A DNA stretch of 64,000 nt from WHUA01 sp963711215 (GTDB taxonomy: Bacteria; Pseudomonadota; Alphaproteobacteria; UBA8366): contig CAVQDH010000002.1 of assembly GCA_963711215.1 (NCBI GenBank), forward strand, positions 1,176,753 through 1,240,752. Reading direction: 5' to 3'. Under the pieces are notes generated by a model. It was not told the origin of the DNA. It did not search any database and was given only the letters and a program-made list of their open reading frames with translations. Made by a program: the position numbers and the translations under genes. This document shows, piece by piece, positions 8,431 through 17,786 of the stretch (its first letter is position 1; the number at the start of each line of letters is the position of its first letter).

Positions 8431-9402
8431 CTAGCTGTAGCGGATCCGGGGATCCAGCCAGGCATAAAACAGATCGATGATGAAGTTCGTCAGCACGAAG
8501 ATCAGGACGACAAGCATCACCAGGGACTGGGTCAAGGTGTAGTCCTGATTGGTCACGGACTCGACGAACAGCTTGCCCAATCCGTTGAGGTTGAATACCT
8601 GCTCGGTGACGACGAGGCCGCCCATCAGGAAAGCGAACTCGATGCCGATCACGGTGACGACGGGAAGCATCGCGTTCTTGAGCGCGTGCCGGTTGATGAT
8701 GACCTTCTCGAGCAGACCCTTGGCGCGCGCGGTGCGGACATAATCCTCCCGCAGCACTTCGAGCAGCGCCGATCGCGTCATTCGGGTCGCGACGGCGGAA
8801 TATCGGTAACCTGTCGCCAGGGCCGGCCATATCAGCTGGGCGATGTTGCCCAAGGGGTCCTTGAGCGGCGAGACATATTGGATCGGCGGCATCCAGGCCA
8901 CGCCGAACCAGGCTTGTGTCGTGATCAGCAGGCCCAGGATGATCAGGATTCCAAGCCAGAAGGACGGGATCGCGATGCCGGCGATGCTGAAGCAGCGGAC
9001 GACGTAATCGATCCAGGTATTCTGCTTGATCGCGGAAATCGTCCCCATCGGAATCGCGATCGAAACGCTGAAGAGGGTCGCCAGAATGGCGATTTCCAGC
9101 GACAGCTTGAACCGTAGCGCGATTTCATAGGTCACCGGCCGGCCGGTCCACATCGAGGTTCCGAAATCGAAAGTGAAGATCCCGGCCAGGAAGTGCAGGA
9201 ACTGCACGATGAAGGGATCGGCGATCCCGGTATTGATGCGGCACTGGTCGATGGCCGCCTGATCGACGAACGCCCCTTCGCCGGCGAGGCGCAGCATGCA
9301 CACGTCACCGGGGATGAGTCTGAGGAGCGTGAAGACCAGGATGGCTGCCCCGATCAATGTCGGGATCATCAAGAGAACGCGCTTGATCGTATACTTATAC
9401 AT
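8431..9402 (-). CDS. ABC transporter permease, DppB/OppB type
   Basis: The 323-residue permease begins with the typical first membrane helix 'YTIKRVLLMIPTLIGAAILVFTLLRLIPGD' and has a large periplasmic loop and six membrane segments. The EAA loop is 'EVLREDYVRTARAKGLLEKVIINRHALKNA'. The C-terminus 'DLFYAWLDPRIRYS' is family standard. AGGAAG precedes the ATG at 9402. It is separated from the upstream binding-protein gene by 500 bases, unusually long for an importer operon, and from the downstream permease by 13 bases. Confidence 0.9.
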   Translation of the reverse strand: MYKYTIKRVLLMIPTLIGAAILVFTLLRLIPGDVCMLRLAGEGAFVDQAAIDQCRINTGIADPFIVQFLHFLAGIFTFDFGTSMWTGRPVTYEIALRFKLSLEIAILATLFSVSIAIPMGTISAIKQNTWIDYVVRCFSIAGIAIPSFWLGILIILGLLITTQAWFGVAWMPPIQYVSPLKDPLGNIAQLIWPALATGYRYSAVATRMTRSALLEVLREDYVRTARAKGLLEKVIINRHALKNAMLPVVTVIGIEFAFLMGGLVVTEQVFNLNGLGKLFVESVTNQDYTLTQSLVMLVVLIFVLTNFIIDLFYAWLDPRIRYS

Positions 9403-9902
9403 TGGGCTTCCTCATCGGGTCTTGTTCTGCTTCTTGGGGCCGTTTGCCGCAGATTTTCCGACATTCCGATGCCCCGAAGTATGCCTTGTCGCCTGACCTG
9501 CCGCAACGCCGTTTCGGCTTCGCCGGAATCCGGCGGCGCGTCGAGACAAGCGTTTGGCACGGTCCGACAGCCCGTCACCCGAGTGACCGGAGCTGTCTCT
9601 CATGTCTGTGGTATTCCAATGCCGTTGCCTTCCCTGTTTCCGGTACGCATCAGTCTCTCATGCATCGCACCGACGGCGCGTGATGGAGACATCCGGCTTT
9701 CTTTCTTCTTGTCGGTCGAGCCGCCATCGGCGGGTGCTTCCGGCGACCGTCGCGACCGAGCCCGTTCCCGGCCCTTAATCTCGTTTTCTTTATCCGGCAC
9801 GTGACGTTATGACAACTTCTTTTTCGATTCAGTGCCTTAAGGCCGGCTTCGCGACCCCTTCGCCGGCCGGATGGCGGCGAAGAGGAGGCGTTGCCGGTTG
9901 GG
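9403..9902. other. 500-base gap inside the importer operon
   Basis: No credible gene is seen. The only clear structure is a hairpin at 9841-9868 (GGCCGGC, 14-base loop, GCCGGCC) just past the binding-protein stop. It could protect or end the binding-protein mRNA. No strong T-run follows on the minus strand. An internal promoter for the permease pair may lie here, but I cannot point to one. Confidence 0.4.
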
Positions 9903-11531
9903 TCAGAGCAGCTTCGGGTCGATCCAGACGTTTTCCAAACCTTGGTTCACGTAGTGGCTCGGTCCGATGTTCCAGCCCTTGACGTAAGAGCGCTGGACGG
10001 TGATCCGATACCACCAGAAGGCAGGGATATACTGCGCCGTGTCCAGCAGGATGTGCTTCTCATACGCCCGCATCTTCTCGTACTGCTTCTGCGGGTTGGT
10101 CTCATAGAGCATCGCGAAGTAGAGCTCGTCCGATTTTTTGTCGGTCGTGTTCGCGTAATTGTTACCGGCCGACGACATGTATTTCGAGGCGTCGATCATT
10201 GGGTTGACGATGGTTTGCGCGTTCGGGTCGATCGTAACGTCGAAATCCTTGGTCTGGCGGATGCCGGCATACCACGGACCCGTCGGAACGACTTTCTGGT
10301 CGACGTTGATGCCGATCCGGCGCCACTGGTCGACATACCAGGTGCCGATGATCTTGTAGGGCTGGTCGACCGCGCGGTTCCACAGGCTGAACTTCAGGTT
10401 GGAATAGCCCGCCTCCTTGAGCAGCTCCTTCGCCTTGGCGCGCGACGCCTTGATGTCGGGGCCATAGCCCGGCATCTTCGCCAGCCAGTCCTTCTTGGCT
10501 TCCAGCGGATGGCCGGGGAAGACGATGCCGCCGACATATTTGGTAATGGCGATCTCGGAGATATTCTTCGCCGTGCCGTAGCGGTCGAGCGCATAGGCCA
10601 AGGCCTGGCGCACGCGGGCGTCCTGGAATTCCTTCTTTTTCTGGTTCGGCGTCGCGCCGATCAGAACGTTCCAGTTGCTCTCCTGGACGCGGACCTTGTC
10701 GCCGAGCGCCCGGACGAGGTCGTCGCGCGCCTTTGGCGGGAAGCCGCGGAATTCGATGCCCGCCCGGTTACCGCGGATCGACTGCAGGCGGACCGACATC
10801 TTCGGCGCCTGGATCGCCTTGAAGCCGTCGAGATAGGGCTCACCCTTGATGAAGTAGTTCGGGTTTTTCTTGCCCTCGATGAATGCGCCGGGCTGCTCCT
10901 GCACGAAGATGAAGGCGCCGGTGCCGTTGATATTGCGCTGGTTCCACTTGTAGCCGTGGGTGTCGAGGTCCTTCTTCGAGTAGACGAAGTTGAAGGGCGA
11001 CGCGAGTGCCGGAATGATCGCCGGCAGCGGCCGCTTCATCTTGATGACGAGCTTGTATTTCTCCGGCGTCTCGACCGACGCGATCTGGCTGTACCAGGAC
11101 TTGCGCAGGCTCGGAACGCCCTCCGGCGGGAAGGCGATCTTGTCGAGCGTGGCCTTGATGTCTGCCGCGGTCAGTGGAGTGCCGTCGTGGAACTTGACGT
11201 TTTCGCGGATCTTGAAGGTGTAGGACATGCCGTCCTTGGCTTCGATCCACTTGCCTTCGCAGAGATCGCAAACGAAGTCGGTCGGGTCCTGCAGATTGTT
11301 CGGATTCGCCTTGATCAGCAGGCTGTAGAACGGACGGATCGGGTGGACGACGCCGAAGGTCTGTTCCATGTGCGCGTCGTAGGACGGCGCGGTGCTGGCG
11401 ACGACGAAGTTGAGGATGCCGCCATGGACGGGTTTCTCCGCGGCATTCGCCGCACCTCCCCAGCCGCCCGCGAAGGCCGCTGCAACAATGGCATAAGCCG
11501 CTCGTTTCACATAGACCATGTTATGTTTCAC
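9903..11531 (-). CDS. Oligopeptide-type ABC transporter substrate-binding protein (SBP family 5)
   Basis: This is a periplasmic receptor of 542 residues with a signal peptide ('VKRAAYAIVAAAFAGGWGGAANA', cleavage near residue 30). Family 5 hallmarks are 'GGILNFVVASTAPSYDAH' at the mature N-terminus, the 'YTFKIRENVKFHDGTPLTAADIKATLDKI' block and the 'VRQALAYALDR' segment. It delivers substrate to the two permeases encoded downstream. A GTG at 11531 follows GAGAGGAG very closely; the ATG at 11519 gives the same signal peptide and may be the true start. The two ATPase genes lie upstream on the same strand, 92 bases away. No ligand can be inferred. Confidence 0.92.
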   Translation of the reverse strand: MKHNMVYVKRAAYAIVAAAFAGGWGGAANAAEKPVHGGILNFVVASTAPSYDAHMEQTFGVVHPIRPFYSLLIKANPNNLQDPTDFVCDLCEGKWIEAKDGMSYTFKIRENVKFHDGTPLTAADIKATLDKIAFPPEGVPSLRKSWYSQIASVETPEKYKLVIKMKRPLPAIIPALASPFNFVYSKKDLDTHGYKWNQRNINGTGAFIFVQEQPGAFIEGKKNPNYFIKGEPYLDGFKAIQAPKMSVRLQSIRGNRAGIEFRGFPPKARDDLVRALGDKVRVQESNWNVLIGATPNQKKKEFQDARVRQALAYALDRYGTAKNISEIAITKYVGGIVFPGHPLEAKKDWLAKMPGYGPDIKASRAKAKELLKEAGYSNLKFSLWNRAVDQPYKIIGTWYVDQWRRIGINVDQKVVPTGPWYAGIRQTKDFDVTIDPNAQTIVNPMIDASKYMSSAGNNYANTTDKKSDELYFAMLYETNPQKQYEKMRAYEKHILLDTAQYIPAFWWYRITVQRSYVKGWNIGPSHYVNQGLENVWIDPKLL

Positions 11532-11623
11532 ACTCCTCTCTAGAATTGACGCAAAGTATACGTCCCCGCCTTTTTCGGCAGGGTGATGTGTCGGGATCGG
11601 TCGAACGGATTAAACCGGTCCGC

Positions 11624-12658
11624 TCAAACCTCGGTGCAGGCTACCCAATGACCAGGCCGCAACTCCCGGAATTCCGGAATGGCCTTCGAGCAGCCGCCCA
11701 CCGCAATCTCGCAACGCGGATGGAAAACACAACCCGGAGGAGGGTTGATCGGGCTTGGAATTTCGCCCTTGATGATCTTGTGTTCACGCCGAGCCTCAAT
11801 CGTCGGGTCCGGAATCGGCACGGCGTTGAGCAAGGCCTTGGTGTAAGGATGCATCGGGTTGTCGAACAGCTCGTCGCACGCCGCAAGCTCGACCATATTG
11901 CCGAGATACATGACCGCGACGCGATGGCAGAGATGCCGCACGACGCTGAGGTCATGCGCGATGAACAGATAGGTGAGGCCGAATTCGTCGCGCAGGTCTT
12001 CCAACAGGTTGATCACCTGCGCCTGGATCGAGACGTCGAGGGCGGACACGGCTTCGTCGCAAACGATGAACTCGGGGTTCATCGCGAGCGCCCGCGCGAT
12101 GCCGACGCGCTGCCGCTGGCCGCCGCTCATTTCGTGCGGATAGCGATCCGCGAACCGGGCCGACAGGCCGACGACGCTGAGTAGCTCGTGCACGCGCTTA
12201 TCGCGCTGTCTTCGGTCCGCAATGATGCTGTGGACCCGCATCGGCTCGGAAATGATCTCGTGGATTTTCATGCGCGGATTGAGCGAGCTGTAGGGATCCT
12301 GAAAGATCACCTGGATCTTCTGCCGGTAGGGGATCAGCTCCTTGCCGCTGAGACCGTTGAGATTGACTCCGTTGTAGATGATTTCGCCGGAGGTCGGCTT
12401 TTCCAGCTGAAGGATGCAGCGGCCCGTCGTCGTCTTGCCGCAGCCGGATTCGCCGACCAGGCCCAGCGTTTCGCCCTTCTTGATATTGAAGGTGATCCCG
12501 TCCACGGCCTTCACGCGGGCGACGACCTTGGGAATGAGGATCCCTTCGGTCACCGGGAAGTGCATCCGCAAGTTCCTGACTTCAATCAGGTTCTCTTGTA
12601 ACCCAGGCCTGGGGGCCGGCGCCGATTCGGTGGCCATGGCGGCCGATGCTTTGTTCAT
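11624..12658 (-). CDS. ABC transporter ATP-binding protein, DppF/OppF type
   Basis: The 344-residue ATPase has Walker A 'GESGCGKTT', Q-loop 'QVIFQDPYSSLNPRM', signature 'MSGGQRQRVGIARAL' and Walker B 'FIVCDEAVSALD'. The C-terminal oligopeptide/dipeptide extension contains 'GCVFHPRCEIAVGGC', the cysteine motif found in this subfamily. It is the partner of the DppD-like ATPase encoded just upstream: the ATG at 12658 overlaps that gene's stop by four bases (ATGA), which fixes the start. It energises the importer whose binding protein and permeases follow downstream. Confidence 0.93.
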   Translation of the reverse strand: MNKASAAMATESAPAPRPGLQENLIEVRNLRMHFPVTEGILIPKVVARVKAVDGITFNIKKGETLGLVGESGCGKTTTGRCILQLEKPTSGEIIYNGVNLNGLSGKELIPYRQKIQVIFQDPYSSLNPRMKIHEIISEPMRVHSIIADRRQRDKRVHELLSVVGLSARFADRYPHEMSGGQRQRVGIARALAMNPEFIVCDEAVSALDVSIQAQVINLLEDLRDEFGLTYLFIAHDLSVVRHLCHRVAVMYLGNMVELAACDELFDNPMHPYTKALLNAVPIPDPTIEARREHKIIKGEIPSPINPPPGCVFHPRCEIAVGGCSKAIPEFRELRPGHWVACTEV

Positions 12659-13653
12659 GATAATGCCTTCCCGGCCGAGGTGAGGTTGTTCTTTTCCCAG
12701 CATGCTGAGAAATGGCCCGGTTCTACCTGATCCAGTGTCGGGTTCTCATGGGCGCACCGCTCGACTGCGAAACGGCAACGCGGCCGGAAGGGGCACCCGG
12801 GCCCAAGCCGCGCCAGGTCGGGCGGCTGCCCTTCGACGGGGTCGAGCTTCGCCTGCCGCGGCAGGTCCAGGCGCGGCACCGATTTCAGAAGCGCCAGCGT
12901 GTAGGGGTGCTTCGGGTTGTGATAGACGTCCTTTGCGGTGCCGGTTTCGATGATCTTGCCCGCATACATGACGTTGACGCGGTCCGCGTAGCGGGCGACG
13001 ACGCCGAGATTATGCGTGATGACGATCAGGGCCACGCCGAACTCGCGGGTCAGATTTTTCATCAGCTCGAGAATTTGCGCCTGGATCGTCACGTCCAGCG
13101 CGGTCGTCGGTTCGTCGGCGATGATCAGCTTCGGCTCGCAGGCGAGCGCGATCGCGATCATCACACGCTGCCGCATGCCGCCCGATAGGTGGTGCGGATA
13201 CTGGCTGAGGCGCCGCTGCGGCTCGGAAATGCCGACCTTGCCCAATAGCTCGACGGCCCGGGCGTTGGCCTCGTCATCCGACATGCCGAGATGGTGCTGT
13301 AACGTTTCCGTGATCTGTATCCCGATGCTGAGCACCGGGTTCAGCGACGTCATCGGCTCCTGGAACACCATGGCGATGTCGTTGCCGCGCACATCGCGCA
13401 TTTCCGCGTCGCTGAGCTGCAGGAGATCGCGACCCTGGAATTTGATCTTGCCGCCGACGACCTTGCCCGGCGGGTCGGCGACGAGGCGGAGAATAGACAG
13501 GGCGCTGACGGATTTACCGCAACCGGACTCGCCGACGACGGCGACGGTTTCACCCTCGTCGACGGAATAGGAAATACCGTCGACTGCTTTGACGACACCG
13601 GCCGACGTGAAGAATTGCGTTTGCAATCCTTCAATCTCGAGAAGAGTAGTCAC
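12655..13653 (-). CDS. ABC transporter ATP-binding protein, DppD/OppD type
   Basis: The 332-residue ATPase is the first gene of the operon. It has Walker A 'GESGCGKS', 'MVFQEPMTSLNPV', signature 'LSGGMRQRVMIAIAL', Walker B 'LIIADEPTTALDV' and the C-terminal cysteine motif 'GCPFRPRCRFAVERC'. The start is GTG at 13653, preceded by GGGAGGG at ideal spacing. A longer reading to 13761 runs through unrelated residues and a lysine string and is rejected. Its stop overlaps the next ATPase start. Confidence 0.93.
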   Translation of the reverse strand: MTTLLEIEGLQTQFFTSAGVVKAVDGISYSVDEGETVAVVGESGCGKSVSALSILRLVADPPGKVVGGKIKFQGRDLLQLSDAEMRDVRGNDIAMVFQEPMTSLNPVLSIGIQITETLQHHLGMSDDEANARAVELLGKVGISEPQRRLSQYPHHLSGGMRQRVMIAIALACEPKLIIADEPTTALDVTIQAQILELMKNLTREFGVALIVITHNLGVVARYADRVNVMYAGKIIETGTAKDVYHNPKHPYTLALLKSVPRLDLPRQAKLDPVEGQPPDLARLGPGCPFRPRCRFAVERCAHENPTLDQVEPGHFSACWEKNNLTSAGKALS

Positions 13654-13864
13654 TCGCCCTCCCTGTTGAATGTTGCGTTTCTTTTTCTTGGGGTTAGTAA
13701 GAAAAACGGTAGGCAGCCCTGTTCTTCTTGTCAACGGCCATGGATTGTCGGCCGAAGCCAAGTCGAAGCTGATCTACCGCGCTTACCTTCCCCGGGTCGC
13801 AAAAAATTTCAAGCCCGCGGTAACATGCTACGACGCGATTATACCGCAGCAGCCCCGCCATATT

Positions 13865-13890
13865 CAAAAACGCGCCGTGTTGGGGCGCGT
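13865..13890 (-). terminator. Intrinsic terminator downstream of the glucan synthase gene
   Basis: A 7-bp GC-rich stem (ACGCGCC at 13870-13876, GGCGCGT at 13884-13890) is followed on the minus strand by TTTTTGAATA. It would end transcripts from the gene ending at 14054. Confidence 0.6.
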
Positions 13891-14002
13891 CTCTGGGAAG
13901 GCATTCAACAACAGGCGGCGAAGCGCTGTCAATCGCCGAGGGATGACAAGGCGATCGGCAGCGGCGGAAAGGCCGGGCTTGCGATTGAGGGGGGCAGATA
14001 GG

Positions 14003-14042
14003 CGGCGGCCGCGGCGGACCAGTATTCCGCTCGCGGCCGCCG
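14003..14042. terminator. Very strong stem-loop just after the glucan synthase stop
   Basis: An 11-bp perfect outer stem (CGGCGGCCGCG at 14003-14013 with its complement at 14032-14042) continues inward through GCGGA/TCCGC with one unpaired base. No T-run follows, so it may stabilise the mRNA end or act with the terminator at 13865. Confidence 0.5.
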
Positions 14043-14053
14043 TAAGGTGTCCG

Positions 14054-16669
14054 TTACTGAAAGGCGTGGCTCGGCCGCCGCAGCAAGACCGCGAACCAGC
14101 CCGGGATGAGCTCGCCCAGCCGGCTCGCCTCGAAGGCTTCCGTCAGACGCATGGTCGTCGATGCCAGGAAGGGAACGCTCTGCAGCACCATCAGCAGGGC
14201 GAACCGGTTCTGTTCGGTGACTTCGAACTCGTTCAGGGCATATGCGGTCGCGGCGCCGGCGAGCAGCAGGAGACCGAGGAGCAGCTCCGGCATGGCGAGC
14301 TGCGCCAGCTTGCCCGGCTTGGACATGCCGCCCTTGTCCGTCCGGCGGAACGGCAGATGCTGGGCGATCAGGCCGGAGAACACGGCGCGCGCGATGGTGA
14401 GCTGCAGGCTCATCGCGCTGATCGCCGCGCCGACGATCCGCGCCGACGTCGTGTCGACGCGGCGGCGATACAAGAGCACCGTATGCAGCACCATGAGCGC
14501 ATAGGCCGCGAAAACCGGCGCGAGCAGGGCCATGGGCGGGAAAGCGACGAGATCGAACAGCATGAACGGAATCGCGAGCAGGTTCAGAACCGCGAGCCCG
14601 ACACCGGCCGCGTCCGCGATCCAGTTCAGCCAGCCGGTCGCGAAATGCCACTTCTGGCGAAGCGACAGGTCCCGGCCGCCCGGAAGGAACGCCTTCCAGT
14701 GCTTGCGCAGGATCTGCATGGCGCCATAGGCCCAGCGCTGGCGCTGCGTGCAGTAGGCCGCGACGCTGTCGGGCAGCACGCCCTGGCCGTAGCGGCGGTT
14801 GGTGTAGTGGGCCACGCCGCCGTTGCGGAAGATGCGGAGCCCGAGCTCGGTATCCTCGACGATGGTGTCCGTCGCCCAGCCGCCGACATCCAGCATGGCC
14901 TGCTTGCGGATCAGCAGCATCGTGCCATGGGTGATGATGGCGTTGTCTTCGTTGCGCTGGACCATGCCGATGTCGAAGAAGCCGGCATATTCGGCATTCA
15001 TCATGCGCTGGCTCAGGCTGACGCCGCCCTCGTCATGGTCCTGCGGCGCCTGCACCATCGCGACCTTGGCATCGGCGAAGGCCGGAACGAGGTCGGCAAG
15101 CCAGTCCGGACTGACGCGGTAGTCGGCGTCGATGATGGCCACGATCTCCGCCTGCGGGTCGGTCAGGCGCAGCGCTTCGTTCAGCGCACCGGCCTTGAAG
15201 CCGCTGACTTTCGGCAGATTGATGAAGCGGAACCGCTCGCCGAGCGCTTGGCAGTGCGCTTCGACCGGCCGCCACAGGCGCTCCTCGGGCGTGTTGTTGA
15301 TCACCACCAGCACCTCGAAATCGGGATAGTCGAGGCGGGCGAGGCTGTTCAGGCTCGCTTTGACGACATCGGGCGATTCGCGGCAGGCCGGCAGGTGGAT
15401 CGAGACCTTCGGCAGGCGGCCGGATATCTCGGTCTGCTCGGTCCGGCGGCGCGGGCGTATCAAACGGCCCGGATCGTCGCCCCACAGCACTTCGGCCAGC
15501 TCGGCGAACCGCAGCAGCGAGAGGACGAGCAAGGGCATCAGCAACGCCAGGCCGATGCCGTAGAACACGCTTTCGCCGATCGTCATATAGGCTTCGGCCG
15601 GATAGGTGAGCACGAGCGCCAGCACCGCGCCCGCGGCATTGGCCGCCAGCGCAAGCGCGAGGCCCTGGGCGAAGGTGAACCGGCGCAGCGCCAGGATGAA
15701 CAGGCAGAAGAGGCCGCCGAGGATAAGGGCAAGGTGCATGGCGTTGCTGTTGTTCGACTGCAGCGGCCCGGTCAGCGCGAATTTCGCGTGTCCGTCCGCG
15801 TCGAACATGCCCCAATAGGTGCCGACGCTGCCTTCGTTGGTCTTCCAAGGCTGGTCGAAGGCTTCGACGAGGTTGTAGTCGATGCCCCGGCGCCGGGCGG
15901 TGGAAATGAAGTAGCGCAGGATCGAGCCTTCCTCGATCCGCCCGGTCACGGCCGCGCCGCGGTTATAGCCGCCGCTCGGCCAGCCGAACTCGGCGATCAC
16001 GATATTCTTGTCCGGGAAGGTTTCCTGCAGGCGGTCGTGGATCTGCTCCGCATAAGGCACGGCCTGTTCCGGCGGCAAGCCTTCCCAGTAGGGCAGGATG
16101 TGGGCCGAGATGTAGTCGACTTCCGAGGCCAGCTTCGGATATTGCAGCCAGACGTGCCACGGCTCCGCCGTCGTCACCGGCAGCATGGTGCGGGCGCGCA
16201 CTTCGCGCAGCAGGGCGATCAGCTGGTCGACGCTGACTTCCTTGCGCAGCAGCGCCTCGTTGCCGACGATCAGGCCGCGGATGTTGGGATACCGCTTGGC
16301 GGCCGCGATCGCCGCCTCGATTTCCTTGCGGGTCGAAACCGGGTCCTTTTCCACCCAAATGCCGAGCGTCACCGACAGGCCGTACTTGGCGGCGATGGCG
16401 GGAAGGGCTTCCATGCCGCGGGTGGCGTTGTAGGTGCGGATCGAATCGGTCGAGTTGGCCAGAACGCTGAGGTCGCGGTCGATCTGCTCGGGCGTCACGA
16501 CGCCCGGCTTCTCGCCGCTCCGCAGATTGCGCCCCGGCATGTAGGAGAGCGACGCGACGCGGCCGGTGATCTCCGGCGCATACACGGTGCGCTCGAACTT
16601 GCGCCACACCAGCATATGCGCGGTGACGGCGACCAGAACGCAGAGAAGCAACTTGATGACACGTGCCAT
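14054..16669 (-). CDS. ndvB: NdvB-type beta-1,3-glucan synthase (GH17-GT2 fusion)
   Basis: This is an 871-residue inner-membrane protein. An N-terminal signal anchor (residues 4-20) leads to a periplasmic GH17-like domain with the acid/base 'VGNEAL' (Glu138) and nucleophile 'IAEFGWPSGG' (Glu227). Membrane segments follow, then a GT2 family glycosyltransferase with 'IDADYRVSPDWL', 'VEDTELGLR' and 'TQRQRWAYGAMQ' (the Q-x-x-R-W motif). A hydrophobic C-terminal region completes it. In Pseudomonas and Azotobacter, NdvB proteins of this layout make cyclic or branched beta-1,3-glucans, and the GH17 part acts as a transglycosylase. The ATG at 16669 was chosen because it starts the signal anchor; there is no good ribosome binding site. 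The symbol is by similarity of architecture, not proven orthology. Confidence 0.85.
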   Translation of the reverse strand: MARVIKLLLCVLVAVTAHMLVWRKFERTVYAPEITGRVASLSYMPGRNLRSGEKPGVVTPEQIDRDLSVLANSTDSIRTYNATRGMEALPAIAAKYGLSVTLGIWVEKDPVSTRKEIEAAIAAAKRYPNIRGLIVGNEALLRKEVSVDQLIALLREVRARTMLPVTTAEPWHVWLQYPKLASEVDYISAHILPYWEGLPPEQAVPYAEQIHDRLQETFPDKNIVIAEFGWPSGGYNRGAAVTGRIEEGSILRYFISTARRRGIDYNLVEAFDQPWKTNEGSVGTYWGMFDADGHAKFALTGPLQSNNSNAMHLALILGGLFCLFILALRRFTFAQGLALALAANAAGAVLALVLTYPAEAYMTIGESVFYGIGLALLMPLLVLSLLRFAELAEVLWGDDPGRLIRPRRRTEQTEISGRLPKVSIHLPACRESPDVVKASLNSLARLDYPDFEVLVVINNTPEERLWRPVEAHCQALGERFRFINLPKVSGFKAGALNEALRLTDPQAEIVAIIDADYRVSPDWLADLVPAFADAKVAMVQAPQDHDEGGVSLSQRMMNAEYAGFFDIGMVQRNEDNAIITHGTMLLIRKQAMLDVGGWATDTIVEDTELGLRIFRNGGVAHYTNRRYGQGVLPDSVAAYCTQRQRWAYGAMQILRKHWKAFLPGGRDLSLRQKWHFATGWLNWIADAAGVGLAVLNLLAIPFMLFDLVAFPPMALLAPVFAAYALMVLHTVLLYRRRVDTTSARIVGAAISAMSLQLTIARAVFSGLIAQHLPFRRTDKGGMSKPGKLAQLAMPELLLGLLLLAGAATAYALNEFEVTEQNRFALLMVLQSVPFLASTTMRLTEAFEASRLGELIPGWFAVLLRRPSHAFQ

Positions 16670-17208
16670 CGTGGTGTTTGTGCCTGACTTAAAGATGCCC
16701 CCGTCGGCGCCGGCGACGCTTGATTCCCGCATCGCCGAATGGTTCAGCGTCAAGGCCGAACCGCTTGTCTTTTTTAAGATTTTCAGGGTCCTAGGCAAAG
16801 AGGACTTATCCATTATGGTCTCGGTAATTCCGGAGTAGTACGGTCGATATAGATGGCTTCGGCCACGTCAAGGCGGTGCCCGGCAACTTCGGGTTCTCAC
16901 GCACGCTCGCGCGCCGCGTCACCACCACGAGGTGGTTAACGGCTCACTCGGGCGGATGTTCCGGAATTGGCTTAGATGGGTGCCGATCTCTGTGCCTGAG
17001 GGGACTCTCGCCCGCTCGCGCGAAGAAATGGATATGCCCCGATCGAATTCAATGGGCACGGGATACCTTCCTGCAAATATTTTTTGGTCCTGCCATTCTG
17101 CAGTACTTATGGTGAATTTTAGGATTCCGTGATGGCCAAATTAAGGCATTTTGCCGGCGTTGCCGCCGCCGGAGCCGGCGCGCGCCGTTCGCCGGCCGGG
17201 GACGGGGG
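16670..17208. other. 539-base gap without a recognisable gene
   Basis: This region lies upstream of the glucan synthase and downstream of the Lrp-type regulator. Short open frames on the plus strand (for example 16876-17115) have no family similarity and no ribosome binding site. GC-rich inverted repeats built on GCCGGC at about 17153-17182 could end the regulator transcript. I see nothing else. Confidence 0.4.
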
Positions 17209-17670
17209 TCAGTCCCGGTATTTGAGCGGCAGGGCGGTGGTGTGCTTGATGCACTCCATGGCAAAGCTGGAGGTCACGTCGGAAAGCTCGATCGAGCCTA
17301 TGAGGCGCTTGTAAACCGCGTCATAGGCGGCGATGTCGGGCACGACGATCCGCAGCAGGTAGTCCACGTCGCCGCTCATCCGGTAGAACTCGACGACCTC
17401 CTCGATCGCCGAGACGGTCTTGGCGAAGCGCTCCAGCCATGCGGCGTCATGGTGCTGCGTACGGACCGCCACGAAGACCGTGACGCCGACATTGAGCTTC
17501 TCCCGGTCGAGCAGCGCGACCCGCCGCGTGATCACGCCGGCCTTCTCGAGGTTTTGAATCCGCCGCCAGCAGGGCGTCGAGGACAGGCCGACCCGTTCCC
17601 CGATTTCGGCCACGGAAAGCGCGGCATCCTCCTGCAGGCACGCGAGGATTTTGCGGTCATAGGCATCCAT
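17209..17670 (-). CDS. Lrp/AsnC family transcriptional regulator
   Basis: The 153-residue regulator has an N-terminal winged helix-turn-helix ('LQEDAALSVAEIGERVGLSSTPCWRRIQNLEKAGVI') and a C-terminal RAM/AsnC ligand-binding domain with 'FYRMSGDVDYLLRIVVPDIAAYDAV'. Members form octamers, sense amino acids and often repress their own gene. It is divergent from the DUF6356 gene, and the space between them is unusually AT-rich and contains an inverted repeat directly at its start codon. The metY-metA genes lie close by on the same strand, so control of amino acid metabolism is plausible but not shown. Confidence 0.92.
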   Translation of the reverse strand: MDAYDRKILACLQEDAALSVAEIGERVGLSSTPCWRRIQNLEKAGVITRRVALLDREKLNVGVTVFVAVRTQHHDAAWLERFAKTVSAIEEVVEFYRMSGDVDYLLRIVVPDIAAYDAVYKRLIGSIELSDVTSSFAMECIKHTTALPLKYRD

Positions 17671-17691
17671 ATTGGAAATAAATTCTCCAAT
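17671..17691. promoter_or_regulatory. Candidate operator of the Lrp-type regulator
   Basis: ATTGGA (17671-17676) and TCCAAT (17686-17691) form a perfect 6-bp inverted repeat with a 9-base AT spacer directly upstream of the regulator's ATG. It is followed by TAATTAATAATTA. An AT-rich dyad next to an Lrp gene fits autoregulation; this is inference. Confidence 0.45.
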
Positions 17692-17786
17692 AATTAATAA
17701 TTAGAGAAAACATTATCAGTTAATGTGGGAAAATATAGTGGAAAAGTAAATTAATTCCGCTCTCGTTAGGATATCGTCGTCAAATC

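Larger units (their letters stand above)
13654..14053. other. 400-base gap: importer operon promoter region and two hairpins
   Basis: This gap lies upstream of the minus-strand importer operon and downstream of the minus-strand glucan synthase gene. No gene is seen. It holds the two hairpins listed separately (13865-13890 and 14003-14042). The operon promoter should lie between about 13670 and 13860, but no convincing -35/-10 pair stands out. Confidence 0.4.

Noticed and set aside
13670..16687. A 1,005-codon open frame on the plus strand opposite the glucan synthase
   Set aside because: It is the antisense shadow of a gene with intact GH17 and GT2 motifs.
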